From: an uncultured Owenweeksia sp.
Lineage (GTDB): Bacteria; Bacteroidota; Bacteroidia; Flavobacteriales; Schleiferiaceae
Direction: 5' to 3'
NCBI GenBank assembly: GCA_937146805.1
Contig: CAKZRR010000044.1
Location: 45,269-109,268, forward strand
Length of the DNA: 64,000 nucleotides
Shown here: positions 1 through 7,630 of the stretch, in pieces
Position numbering within the stretch: position 1 is the stretch's first letter
Layout: every line of letters begins with the position of its first letter
Program-made: the position numbers and the translations under genes
The notes under the pieces: generated by a model
What the model was told of the DNA's origin: nothing
What the model saw: the letters and a program-made list of their open reading frames with translations, nothing else
Database searches by the model: none

Positions 1-81
1 GTTCAGCGTTTATTTGCATTAAGCGATTTAGGCAGATGTTTTATTTGGGAGGAAGGTAGTAAGAAAAGAGGCAGGGTAAAT

Positions 82-107
82 ACCCTCCCACTCAAAGGAG
101 GGTTTTA
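82..107 (+). terminator. Stem-loop with T tract, possible terminator
   Basis: Arms ACCCTCC (82-88) and GGAGGGT (97-103) flank an 8-nt loop and run into TTTTA. This could end a plus-strand gene lying left of the window. A dispersed palindromic repeat is an alternative reading. Confidence 0.35.
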
Positions 108-195
108 GACGAAGGCAATGTTGCTCTAAATAATAAGCTGACTATAGTTGTTAAATTCGAAGTTACGGCTTTGTGTTTATACTCCTTAATATAGG

Positions 196-232
196 CCAAC
201 AGGTTTTTTAGCCCGTTGCTAAAACCTGTTGG
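196..232. repeat. Dispersed palindrome, AGGTTTT family, copy 1
   Basis: Perfect 12-bp arms CCAACAGGTTTT (196-207) and AAAACCTGTTGG (221-232) enclose a 13-nt centre. Related palindromes occur at 1159, 2111, 17125 and 59668, with a degenerate one near 61121. All are intergenic. Confidence 0.75.
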
Positions 233-375
233 GCTCTACTGCTGATTCACCCGTTGTTTTACCTTTAAAAGAAGATGTAATATGCTTACAAATAGCAAAT
301 TAAAGTTTTATTTAAAAGTTCAACTAACGGATTATTTATAGAGTGGAGAGTTTAAAGGTTATAATTCAACCCGTA

Positions 376-1005
376 TTACTTCTTTATGTTGAGGTTATTG
401 ACGGCTATAGCAGAATTTTTGGAGGCGTAAAGCCGAAGATCATACCAATACCGAGGCTCCATTTTAAGCTCTCCTCTTCCAATTTCGATATCATTTATAT
501 TCAATCGATAGGAATTCTGATTGATTTCAAATTTAACATCTAACACACTGTTGTAATTGGGTTCTACATACTTAGAGCTTAGGGTATATATGGAGTCTAA
601 ATTATAGTCATATTCGGTAAATAGAGTCCATCCTGTTGGATATATTGAAATGGCATACTCCAAAGAAGCTCCCTGTAGAATGATTCCAAAATGCGTATTA
701 TCATCTTCAGCGTTTATCAATTTTATGGAACTTTCAATTGTATATTTTTGAGGAAGGTTTATTAAGTAGGAGCGCATTAAACTGCCACAACTTGTTCGTG
801 TTGTATTACTGTCCCTTGATAATATACGATAGTATCCATCAGATATATCTGTATAATGAGAACTGGTATTTTCTTCAATCCAACCAAGCGTATTGTTGTC
901 AAAATTTTCATCTAGTATTAGATTGTTGCCTTCGACTGACTCACATGAGGATATAGCAAGAAAGGATGTGAAGATGACTATAATGGGTAATATTTTACGA
1001 TACAT
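376..1005 (-). CDS. Hypothetical lipoprotein
   Basis: Predicted 209-residue lipoprotein of unknown function. Residues 1-20 form a hydrophobic signal segment ending in a lipobox with Cys21, so the mature protein is probably anchored in the envelope. The rest is rich in alternating hydrophobic and polar residues with many aromatics (for example the pattern around ENFDN..LGW). This resembles the jelly-roll, LamG-like beta-sandwich modules common in secreted Bacteroidota proteins, but I cannot assign a family firmly. The ATG at 1005 gives a complete signal peptide. The gene stands alone, with about 240 bases separating it from the next minus-strand gene. A carbohydrate-binding role is a guess only. 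Confidence 0.75.
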   Translation of the reverse strand: MYRKILPIIVIFTSFLAISSCESVEGNNLILDENFDNNTLGWIEENTSSHYTDISDGYYRILSRDSNTTRTSCGSLMRSYLINLPQKYTIESSIKLINAEDDNTHFGIILQGASLEYAISIYPTGWTLFTEYDYNLDSIYTLSSKYVEPNYNSVLDVKFEINQNSYRLNINDIEIGRGELKMEPRYWYDLRLYASKNSAIAVNNLNIKK

Positions 1006-1158
1006 GTTCTATTTGTTTTTAATCTACTGTCTAGCAATACGTGTGTTCTAATAAACTATTAGCATCTGTCCAGTCTGTTAAACTGTGCTGCTAGAAGGGT
1101 AATGTACACAACACAAGTACGAGTGTTAATGGTAATTGGTATCAGTTTTAAAACAAAA

Positions 1159-1198
1159 CCCAACAGGTTTTTCAGCTTGTGGTGAAAAATCTGTTGGG
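1159..1198. repeat. Dispersed palindrome, AGGTTTT family, copy 2
   Basis: Sixteen-base arms (1159-1174 and 1183-1198) pair with one mismatch around the sequence AGCTTGTG. The palindrome lies just downstream of the T9SS protein gene on the minus strand and might also serve as its transcript end. Confidence 0.7.
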
Positions 1199-1245
1199 GT
1201 ATTATATAGCTGAATTTTACCGCAGCTTTTAATAACAGGGGTTCT

Positions 1246-1962
1246 TTACTTTTTTACAAATTTTAGTGTGTTTCCATCTTCCAATTTTAGGAAGTACACT
1301 CCGTTGGTTAAGTGTTGAATTTCAATTTTTCCATTGTCCGTGGTCATTCCTCTGTTTATTTCAGAACCAATAATATCAAAAATTGTATAATTGACTGTTT
1401 CGCTTACATCTAAAATTTGAATGAAATTGGATGAAGGATTTGGGAATATGCTTGTCCCTTTATTTTCTTCAAATTCATTTATTTCTAAACCTTGATCCGT
1501 TGAACGTTCATACGAGAATGCACCAGTGCCCCCATTGCCTTGTCCATTACCCTTTGCCCAAGAGATGAATTTAATATCTATGTATATATCATCCGTAATT
1601 AAGTGAAGTACCATATCTTGATTCAAAATAGTTGAAACGTTTGAACTGTGAGTCTCTTCCCAACTATCAAAGGTCAAGGATCCAATGTTTGCGGTTGTAC
1701 CGAAAGCCCATTCGGTACCCGAAGGACTTAAACTTGGTGTATACCCACCTTCACTTACAATATTAAATACCCCACCACCAGGATATGATCTTGTTATCCA
1801 TACGTTGGCGGTTATTCTGTCTTGATTTACGGCTAAAGTCCAGTCTGTACTGGCTGCTTTAGTAAAAGTCATAGTAGTGCCCGTCCAAATTGTTTGAGAA
1901 TGTAGTTTTTGGTGGCTTATAAATGCAATGCCAACGGTAAGTAAAATGTAAAGTCTTTTCAT
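1246..1962 (-). CDS. Secreted protein with T9SS type A sorting domain
   Basis: A 238-residue secreted protein. Residues 1-22 are a Sec signal peptide (MKRLYILL, hydrophobic core, ending HSQ). Residues about 168-238 form a type A T9SS C-terminal sorting domain: the FPNPSSN motif at 173-179, a GVYFLKL strand at 221-227 and a basic C-terminus (KFVKK). Such domains are recognised by the type IX secretion machinery and removed as the protein is exported or attached at the cell surface. The middle part (24-160) has repeated Gly/Ser/Thr-rich beta-type sequence that I do not recognise, so its activity is unknown. The gene is monocistronic. None of the recognised genes in this window encodes a T9SS secretion component. 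Confidence 0.85.
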   Translation of the reverse strand: MKRLYILLTVGIAFISHQKLHSQTIWTGTTMTFTKAASTDWTLAVNQDRITANVWITRSYPGGGVFNIVSEGGYTPSLSPSGTEWAFGTTANIGSLTFDSWEETHSSNVSTILNQDMVLHLITDDIYIDIKFISWAKGNGQGNGGTGAFSYERSTDQGLEINEFEENKGTSIFPNPSSNFIQILDVSETVNYTIFDIIGSEINRGMTTDNGKIEIQHLTNGVYFLKLEDGNTLKFVKK

Positions 1963-1993
1963 GATTTTGGTTGTTTTAGTATTAAAGTTGATT

Positions 1994-2007
1994 GACGTAT
2001 TTACGTC
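1994..2007. repeat. Short palindrome upstream of the T9SS gene
   Basis: The sequence GACGTATTTACGTC is an inverted repeat with 6-bp arms, 32 bases upstream of the start codon at 1962. It could be an operator or a small hairpin. Nothing else supports a regulator site. Confidence 0.25.
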
Positions 2008-2110
2008 TGGTTAATAGCGTGATAAGGTAGTTAAATAACCTAAGCCTTTTAAGGTTTTGGTGTCTATGCCAAAAGTAAGCATTTAGTCAATAAAATATCT
2101 CAAGGCTTAA

Positions 2111-2155
2111 GACCCAACAACTTTTTCAGCGGCAAGTAAAAAACCTGTTAGGTCT
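2111..2155. repeat. Dispersed palindrome, AGGTTTT family, copy 3
   Basis: Arms beginning GACCCAACAAC and ending GTTAGGTC pair imperfectly around a 13-nt centre. The copy at 59668-59712 is nearly identical over the whole element, including the centre AGCGGCAAG, although it lies 57 kb away. Confidence 0.7.
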
Positions 2156-2208
2156 CTAGTGATAACTCCCTGCGTTAGGCAGTTTTGTTTCTTTATTAAA
2201 GTCCATCT

Positions 2209-2436
2209 CTATTTTATGCCAATAGAGTTTATAGCTTTACCTTCTGTTCTATATAAGTCAATTCTCTTTCCTTTATAGATTGAATATTCATTGTTAAAGC
2301 TGAATTCTATATTTCTATTATGTTGAGTCCATACATCATTATCCGGGGTAATCTCATTAGGGTGTGTAGTTATAATTTTTCCGTTTTCAGCAAACGTTAC
2401 CTCATACTTCCAATCATGTAAACCGTCCTCATACAA
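2209..2436 (-). pseudogene. Probable truncated remnant of a small lipoprotein-type gene
   Basis: A 75-codon open frame with only a TTG start and an in-frame TAG three codons upstream. The peptide (DWKYEVTFAENGKI, then W, NIEFSFNN, YSIYKG, DLY) looks like the C-terminal part of a small lipocalin-like beta-barrel of the kind found in Bacteroidota, but the signal peptide and first strands are missing. Beyond the stop the frame reads RWTLIKK, which may be a continuation of the original protein, so the stop may itself be a lesion. A diverged copy of the spacer repeat seen at 62.7 and 63.6 kb lies immediately upstream. A short functional gene cannot be excluded. Confidence 0.4.
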
Positions 2437-2444
2437 GTATCGCT

Positions 2445-2525
2445 ATATAGCCTATATATTGATCTCAAAAAACCAGTCATAATAGAGGTTTACAGTCAAA
2501 CTAGCTCAATAACCTAAATGTAGCA
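2445..2525. repeat. Diverged copy of the right-end spacer module
   Basis: The string AAAACCAGT, then AATAG, a GTTTaCAGT-type block and CTAAATGTAG, aligns in order with 62722-62775 (AAAACCAGTGG, AATAGGTGTTTGTAG, GTAAATGTAG). The preceding TATATATT also matches. Similarity is moderate but collinear over roughly 75 bases. Confidence 0.5.
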
Positions 2526-2586
2526 TGAAAAAAGAGTGATTATCACACCTATTAAAACTGTTTAAAAAGAGTACAAAAACGCTTCC

Positions 2587-3888
2587 CTAATCTCCGTAAT
2601 ACCAAAACGGTACTTTACGGATACTCACGAGTGAATCGGAGTCTCTACGTTTTAAGCTTTGCAATTCTATAACGTGTTTTCCTTCTGGTAAATCTTGGGC
2701 TCCGATATAGGATTCAAAACCTAATTCACCTTTGGTGTTGGTAATGATAAAACTAGGATGATAGGTTTTTGAGTCAATTTTAAAGCGGTATTTGTTTTGG
2801 AAGGTGGCCAAGTATTCTTCACTAAAATTATCTATTGGAGCTGCTTGCGAAAAAAAAGAAACCCCGGAGCGGAAATGCAATCCGCGCTTGTCCACCTCTG
2901 GTTTTAACTTGGGGTTAAACTCCATTAAAGCATCTTCAATTTTTGTATTTAAGGGGATTATTACCTTGATATAAGGCTCCGTTATTACTTTAGATTGGAT
3001 GGCAAATTCACGGATAAAGGGGCTGCTACTTGTTTCTATCACATCCTCGTAATTAGCGCCATTAGACACATGGCTGCTAGATGTTTGGGTGGATTCTACG
3101 GTAATAAAATTTGACTTTTGATAGTATAAATTAAAGCCCACATAAATGAGAAGGTAAAAAGGAATCAATCCGAGGCTTATCCGCCTTCCATACTTATTAT
3201 CTAGCAGATTATACACTAGGGGTCTGTACAAAAAAGACAAAGTTAATAGGCTAAAAATGCGATAAAAAGGGAAGTAGATTTTTGCAATCCACTTATTCTT
3301 TTTTAGTAGGCCATGTGTAACAAAATCAATAAAAGTGAGCACCACACCTAGGGCAAAAATCACAAACACGATTCTAACAATAGGAACTAGCCCATCTTCT
3401 ATCGGGGTTTGAAATAGAATTAGGATAGAGTTGATGATGAAGAATGCAGAAATGTAAAAAACCAGTAAAAACGAAATAGCAAAAATTACACTGCAAAAGT
3501 TTTCTAGCTTCTTTATATAGTTGTCAAAGGATCCAATGTTCCGTTTGAGGTATTTTGTAAACCGTTCGCTGTAACTGAGTTTATCAAAATCAATATCTCC
3601 AAACACATAGCGCAGTCCTAGGCTTCCTATCCATAATCCTCTAAATACTAGGTGGAGGATGAGATTGAAAATTAAAATCTTTATAGAGAAATTAACAACT
3701 ATAAAAAAGATAAGGAAGACCTGGTTGTTGTCAAATGCGGCAGCCTGTAGTTGATATGTGATAGGCTCAAGCGCATAAAACAAGCCAAAAATGGCAAAAG
3801 CCGAAACAAGCAACTCTAGTTGCCAAGAATCTTCTTGCAGTCGGTCTAATAGTTTGGTAAAGGAGTTTGTTTTATTGTTCTCTTGCAC
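2587..3888 (-). CDS. Multi-pass membrane protein with C-terminal soluble domain
   Basis: Unrecognised 433-residue protein. The first 255 residues contain about six hydrophobic segments (roughly 25-45, 55-88, 125-155, 165-190, 205-225 and 235-255). The C-terminal 180 residues are soluble, with beta-rich sequence (EPYIKVIIPLNTKIED, then KYRFKIDSK..HPSF, ending IRKVPFWYYGD). The soluble part is probably periplasmic, but topology is inferred. The start is GTG; no in-frame ATG lies near the N-terminus, and the next upstream region holds a diverged copy of the spacer repeat. The gene is isolated, so context says nothing about its role. Confidence 0.75.
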   Translation of the reverse strand: MQENNKTNSFTKLLDRLQEDSWQLELLVSAFAIFGLFYALEPITYQLQAAAFDNNQVFLIFFIVVNFSIKILIFNLILHLVFRGLWIGSLGLRYVFGDIDFDKLSYSERFTKYLKRNIGSFDNYIKKLENFCSVIFAISFLLVFYISAFFIINSILILFQTPIEDGLVPIVRIVFVIFALGVVLTFIDFVTHGLLKKNKWIAKIYFPFYRIFSLLTLSFLYRPLVYNLLDNKYGRRISLGLIPFYLLIYVGFNLYYQKSNFITVESTQTSSSHVSNGANYEDVIETSSSPFIREFAIQSKVITEPYIKVIIPLNTKIEDALMEFNPKLKPEVDKRGLHFRSGVSFFSQAAPIDNFSEEYLATFQNKYRFKIDSKTYHPSFIITNTKGELGFESYIGAQDLPEGKHVIELQSLKRRDSDSLVSIRKVPFWYYGD

Positions 3889-4018
3889 GTTGTTTCTTTG
3901 GGTTAATTGGCGTTCAATGTTTTAAAGTTCGTTTTATTATTGGTTAGGTTTTACGAGCGATTGATTAATTTAAAAAAGTCAGTTGAATTGGCTTTTATAT
4001 CAAGTTTAACTCAAAGAG

Positions 4019-4062
4019 GTAAATGTAGGGCGAAACAAGTAGAATTTTTTCCTTGTTTAAAA
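4019..4062. repeat. Short diverged copy of the right-end spacer module
   Basis: The 20-mer gtaaatgtagggcgaaacaa at 4019-4038 is identical to 63678-63697 and is followed, as there, by a CCTTGTT block. It lies upstream of the minus-strand membrane gene that starts at 3888. Confidence 0.6.
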
Positions 4063-4110
4063 CTATTAAAAAGGGGGTACCTGGTTAACAGGGTGAAAGG
4101 CGTCTTGTAA

Positions 4111-4569
4111 CTAGGTATTCAAAGTAAAAGAAGCGGTAAGACCTACACTAAAATTGCGTGGTAGTTTTTCTACTCCAAAAATAGCACGTGTATGCTGGCC
4201 CTTTTCGTCTAGTACTTTTACAAAAAGCTCGGAAGCGCCATTGGCCACCAAAGGGGAGTCATCCCAATTACCAAAAGACCGAAAGTAGATGTCGATATGG
4301 TTTAAGCCCTCTAATTTGTCGAGTCCAACTTTTTGATTTATTTGAGCCAAAACATTTAATGCGCAAAGCTCCATTGCTTTAACTCCATCTTTGGTAGAAA
4401 TCTCTTTTCCTAACTGACCTTGGTACCGGTATTCTTCATTGTAAATGGGAAACTGAATAGCGATATAGGCAATGTTTGCTCTAACATTTACGGATAGATA
4501 GCTCCCACCTGGAGTGGAAACATTGGGAAGTGAAAGCCCAAGTGCTTTTAGATTTTCTTGTGGGTTCAT
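4111..4569 (-). CDS. RidA/YjgF-family protein
   Basis: A 152-residue member of the RidA (YjgF/YER057c/UK114) superfamily. RidA proteins form trimers with the chorismate-mutase-like fold and hydrolyse reactive enamine/imine intermediates made by pyridoxal-phosphate enzymes. Diagnostic stretches are the start (NLKALGLSLPNVSTPGGSY), the central YRYQGQLGKE..KDGVKAMELCALNVLAQI region, and the end ELFVKVLDEKGQHTRAIFGVEKLPRN. The conserved RidA arginine appears in the QHTRAIFGV segment. This is the longer subfamily with an N-terminal extension, often annotated as an L-PSP endoribonuclease; ribonuclease activity is doubtful. I chose the ATG at 4569 over a TTG five codons upstream because MNPQENLK matches the family start. 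Isolated gene. Confidence 0.85.
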   Translation of the reverse strand: MNPQENLKALGLSLPNVSTPGGSYLSVNVRANIAYIAIQFPIYNEEYRYQGQLGKEISTKDGVKAMELCALNVLAQINQKVGLDKLEGLNHIDIYFRSFGNWDDSPLVANGASELFVKVLDEKGQHTRAIFGVEKLPRNFSVGLTASFTLNT

Positions 4570-4603
4570 GCGGTGTTGTTGCAAGCCAATTTATAGTCGC
4601 TTG

Positions 4604-4816
4604 CTAAGATTCAATGCTATTGGAATTAGGTGCAAAACTAGTGGTTCTTTCGCGATATACACGGAATAGAATATAGAGCAAAGCCGCTATCATTACCCCA
4701 ATTCCTATAATTCTTCGTGCCGTGGATGGATGGGCACTAAACAACCGTAGCTGCTCATTAAGGCAGTATATCCCATATTCGTAAATCTTAAATACCGTTT
4801 TCCATTTGAGCTTTAT
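4604..4816 (-). pseudogene. Remnant of a small membrane-protein gene
   Basis: An open minus-strand frame of about 70 codons ends at the TAG at 4604-4606 and begins right after an in-frame TGA (4817-4819), with no usable start codon near its N-terminus. It encodes a hydrophobic segment (IIGIGVMIAALLYILF) followed by a charged tail, as in small single-pass membrane proteins. Chance coding cannot be ruled out in AT-rich DNA. Confidence 0.25.
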
Positions 4817-5000
4817 TCAACGGTACTATTGTCAACAACGGTTGATTCAACAGTTAATTCAAATTGGGGGATTGGCTCTGAGGTAGTTGCACAAGCCACC
4901 ACTAAGGAAAAACGGTTTAGACATGCGTTGCTAAAGGAAAAAGCAATGCCGCAGTTTTGGCATAACCTAAGCTAGAGTATTAGTATTTGAGACTGAAACC

Positions 5001-5104
5001 ACTGATTGGACTAGAGCAGTAACCGTAATTATGGAAGCGATGATCAAACTGTTTTGGAAATTGATGTTAATCTTTAGTGGGTAGTCAAGAGCGGGACGCT
5101 CGCG
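5001..5104. repeat. Left copy of the repeat bracketing the 5.1-kb gene
   Basis: Positions 5001-5071 align with 5727-5794 (shared GATTGGA, TGTTTTGGAAA/CAGTTTTGGAAA and CTGATGTTAA-type blocks). Both copies run into an AGCGgGACGCTCGC element, here at 5090-5104. Confidence 0.6.
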
Positions 5105-5119
5105 CTAGCTGAGGATAGT

Positions 5120-5569
5120 TTATCGTCTGCTAGCTGCTTCACCCTCATATGGGTTCCACATATAGTTTTTATTGAATTCAACTAGGTTTTCAGGTTTGCC
5201 CATAGATTCATAGATATCCTTGCGTATAACAAAACCTTTAAAAGAAGCGGCATAATTAGGGTTCTCTAAAACCTCGTTCATAAATTGCAAACCATCCACA
5301 TCCAATCCCACAAAAGCATACCTGAAGTCAGGTGCCTTTTTTAAATGCTCAAGCAAATAGAACCCTACGATACTCATTTCATTTACTTCTGTTTCTGAAG
5401 CTCCTCCATTTAGACTTAGGTTATCAGCTGTAACCACACCTCCACGATAAGTTTCGATTATATGTTTCTTACCAGAATTAACAGGTTCAAGTGTATTGAA
5501 GTAGCTAAGAATAGCTTTTTCTTTTTCATCACTCTCTGTTTCTACCCATAAACAAAATACTATAGCCAT
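5120..5569 (-). CDS. Hypothetical protein bracketed by repeats
   Basis: A 149-residue protein that I do not recognise. It has no clear signal peptide; the N-terminal MAIVFCLWVETESDEKEK is only weakly hydrophobic. The rest is acidic and probably soluble, with a FRYAFVGLDVDGLQFMNEVL segment that could be an alpha/beta core and a C-terminal NPYEGEAASRR. The coding frame is clean and ATG-initiated. An inverted copy of the GAGCGGGACGCTCGC element lies just upstream (5595-5609), and direct copies of a longer repeat lie on both sides (5001-5104 and 5727-5828), suggesting insertion as a unit. Function unknown. Confidence 0.6.
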   Translation of the reverse strand: MAIVFCLWVETESDEKEKAILSYFNTLEPVNSGKKHIIETYRGGVVTADNLSLNGGASETEVNEMSIVGFYLLEHLKKAPDFRYAFVGLDVDGLQFMNEVLENPNYAASFKGFVIRKDIYESMGKPENLVEFNKNYMWNPYEGEAASRR

Positions 5570-5594
5570 TATTAAATGATTAAGTTCCAGCCAA

Positions 5595-5609
5595 CGCGAG
5601 CGTCCCTCT
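5595..5609 (-). repeat. Inverted CGCGAGCGTCCC element
   Basis: This element matches the reverse complement of 5090-5104 at 13 of 15 bases, so the two form inverted repeats around the gene between them. A third copy lies at 5814-5828 in the same orientation as the first. Confidence 0.6.
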
Positions 5610-5726
5610 CGTGCTTATTATTTTTTATCATCACATCATGAGTGGAAAATACAAATTTCTTGAAAAGTAGGCCTCCATAGATATTTCCTTAGCACAATTA
5701 CTGGTTGAATGTTTTTTAACAGAACT

Positions 5727-5828
5727 ATTGATTGGATATAGCAGCGCCTTCAATACGAAAATGATGATTAATCAGTTTTGGAAACTGATGTTAACGCGTA
5801 GGTGACGAGCACGAGCGAGACGCTCGCA
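5727..5828. repeat. Right copy of the repeat bracketing the 5.1-kb gene
   Basis: This is the diverged direct copy of 5001-5104. It ends in the AGCGAGACGCTCGCA element at 5814-5828, which differs from the left copy at two positions. Confidence 0.6.
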
Positions 5829-5887
5829 GTAGCTCTGGTAATCATTAATAATTTTGGCAATAATTATTTCATTTGAAAAGCGGCAAT

Positions 5888-7522
5888 TTACGCCTGTATC
5901 ACCCCCGGATTATATGCCTTTTTAATAGGAGCATGATTAGCAGCATCTATACCCATGCTAATCCATGTACGGGTATCTAGTGGGTCAATAATGGCATCGG
6001 TCCATAAGCGGGCAGCAGCATACTCTGGCTTGGTTTGTTTTTCGTAACTGGCGGTAATACGGTCTAGTATTTCCTTTTCTACCTCTGGGGTAATTTCTTC
6101 GCCTTTGCCTTTTAAGCTGGCTTTTTCTATTTGTAACAACACCTTAGCGGCCTGGGTGCCTCCCATTACGGCTAAGTTGGCGGTGGGCCAAGCTACAATA
6201 AGGCGTGGGTCGTAGGCCTTGCCACACATGGCATAATTACCCGCCCCGTAGCTATTACCAATTACAATGGTAAACTTAGGTACTACAGAGTTGGCCATGG
6301 TACTCACCATTTTAGCACCATCTTTAATAATGCCGCCATGCTCGCTGCGGCTACCCACCATAAAACCGGTTACATCTTGCAAAAATACCAAGGGTATTTT
6401 CTTTTGGTTGCAATTGGCTATAAAGCGCGAAGATTTATCTGCACTATCCGAATAAATCACACCACCAAACTGCATTTCGCCTGTTTTGGTTTTTATCAGT
6501 TCGCGATTATTGGCTACAATACCTACTGCCCAACCGTCTATCCGGGCATAACCCGTAACAATAGTTTGGCCGTAACCTGCCTTGTATTCTTCAAAATCGC
6601 TGTTATCTACCAATCGCTCAATAATGTCCAGCATTTTATAGGGCTTGGCTCTATCGCGGGGTAGTATGCCGTAAATTTCTTCTTCGTTTTTGCTAGGCTT
6701 GGCGGGTTCTATTCGGCTAAATCCAGCTTTATCAAAATCACCAATCTTATCTACAATGTTTTTAATAGAGCTTAAACAATCTTTATCGTCTTTGCTCTTG
6801 TAATCGGTAACTCCTGATATTTCGCAATGAGTGGTAGCCCCACCCAACGTTTCGTTGTCAATATTTTCGCCAATAGCCGCTTTTACTAAGTACGAACCAG
6901 CCAAAAAGATAGAGCCTGTTTTATCTACAATCAAAGCTTCATCGCTCATAATAGGTAGGTAAGCCCCACCGGCTACGCAACTGCCCATTATAGCCGAAAT
7001 TTGGGTAATACCCTCTGAGCTTAATATAGCATTGTTTCTAAAAATTCGTCCAAAGTGCTCTTTATCAGGAAATATTTCATCTTGCATAGGCAAATACACT
7101 CCGGCACTATCTACCAGGTAAATAATAGGGATACGGTTTTCCATAGCAATCTCTTGGGCTCGTAAATTCTTTTTTCCTGTAATGGGGAACCAAGCACCTG
7201 CCTTTACCGTGGCATCATTGGCCACTACAATACACAGTTTACCTTTTAAGTAGCCCATTATAACCACTACGCCACCGGCAGGGCAACCACCGTGTTCAGC
7301 ATACATCTCGTATCCAGCAAAAGCACCTATTTCAATTTGGTCTCTTCCTTTATCCAACAAAAAGGCAATACGCTCACGGGCTGTCATTTTACCCTTGGCA
7401 TGATGCTTTTCAATTTTTTTCAATCCACCGCCTTCGCCAATGGTTTCTAATTTTTTACGGATATCGGTAACCATTAATTTTAAATGGTCTTCGTTTTTAT
7501 TGAATTCTATGTTTTGTGACAT
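5888..7522 (-). CDS. Acyl-CoA carboxylase carboxyltransferase (beta) subunit, methylcrotonyl-CoA carboxylase type
   Basis: A 544-residue biotin-dependent carboxyltransferase, which moves CO2 from carboxybiotin to an acyl-CoA. Both halves of the crotonase-like fold are present: the N-domain with KMTARERIAFLLD near 48-60, LVDSAGVYLPMQDEIFPD and HFGRIF, then IMGSCVAGGAYLPIMSDEA and IFLAGSYLVKAAIGE; and the C-domain with FLQDVTGFMVGS, NSYGAGNYAMCGKAYDPR and MGGTQAAKVL. The FPDxxHFGRIF and AGxxLVKAAxGE spacing is typical of methylcrotonyl-CoA carboxylase beta subunits (leucine breakdown) rather than propionyl-CoA carboxylase, but substrate is an inference. The biotin carboxylase/biotin carrier partner is not in the window. 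Leucine dehydrogenase at 23.4 kb fits a leucine-catabolic role. ATG start, full family length. Confidence 0.93.
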   Translation of the reverse strand: MSQNIEFNKNEDHLKLMVTDIRKKLETIGEGGGLKKIEKHHAKGKMTARERIAFLLDKGRDQIEIGAFAGYEMYAEHGGCPAGGVVVIMGYLKGKLCIVVANDATVKAGAWFPITGKKNLRAQEIAMENRIPIIYLVDSAGVYLPMQDEIFPDKEHFGRIFRNNAILSSEGITQISAIMGSCVAGGAYLPIMSDEALIVDKTGSIFLAGSYLVKAAIGENIDNETLGGATTHCEISGVTDYKSKDDKDCLSSIKNIVDKIGDFDKAGFSRIEPAKPSKNEEEIYGILPRDRAKPYKMLDIIERLVDNSDFEEYKAGYGQTIVTGYARIDGWAVGIVANNRELIKTKTGEMQFGGVIYSDSADKSSRFIANCNQKKIPLVFLQDVTGFMVGSRSEHGGIIKDGAKMVSTMANSVVPKFTIVIGNSYGAGNYAMCGKAYDPRLIVAWPTANLAVMGGTQAAKVLLQIEKASLKGKGEEITPEVEKEILDRITASYEKQTKPEYAAARLWTDAIIDPLDTRTWISMGIDAANHAPIKKAYNPGVIQA

Positions 7523-7539
7523 GCTTGGTAGGTATTATG

Positions 7540-7575
7540 TATTTAGTAGCGAGTTTAGAGTATTTAGTAGTTAGT
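7540..7575. repeat. Short direct repeat upstream of the carboxyltransferase gene
   Basis: ATTTAGTAG occurs at 7541-7549 and again, as TATTTAGTAG, at 7561-7570, each followed by a GAGT- or TTAGT-like string. It looks like simple intergenic repetition of no obvious function. Confidence 0.35.
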
Positions 7576-7630
7576 ACGGAGTATGTAGAGATTTCACTCT
7601 TTACAAAATATTTCATACTAAGTACTTAGG

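Larger units (their letters stand above)
1..375. other. Left-edge non-coding stretch
   Basis: I see no convincing gene here. The stretch holds a stem-loop at 82-103 followed by TTTTA and a perfect 12-bp palindrome at 196-232, both listed separately. The open frame that starts at 343 on the plus strand is antisense to the lipoprotein gene that follows and looks like a shadow. Confidence 0.5.
4570..5119. other. 550-base gap with a gene remnant and a repeat
   Basis: This gap holds the open-frame remnant at 4604-4816 and the left copy of a repeat pair (5001-5104) that brackets the next gene. I see no intact gene, RNA gene or clear terminator. Confidence 0.5.
5570..5887. other. 318-base gap, repeats only
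   Basis: Apart from the repeat elements at 5595-5609 and 5727-5828 I see no gene or RNA signal here. Confidence 0.5.

Noticed and set aside
343..543. Plus-strand 66-codon open frame
   Set aside because: It is antisense to the lipoprotein gene at 376-1005, which has a signal peptide and lipobox, and has no convincing protein features of its own.
2792..2974. Plus-strand frame inside the membrane protein gene
   Set aside because: Short, low-complexity frame opposite a long clean coding sequence.
4185..4190. CACGTG, possible parS core
   Set aside because: The core is inside the RidA-like gene, and the flanks do not form the GTTnCACGTGnAAC palindrome expected of parS.
6338..6664. Plus-strand frame opposite the carboxyltransferase
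   Set aside because: The minus strand encodes highly conserved carboxyltransferase motifs over the same region.
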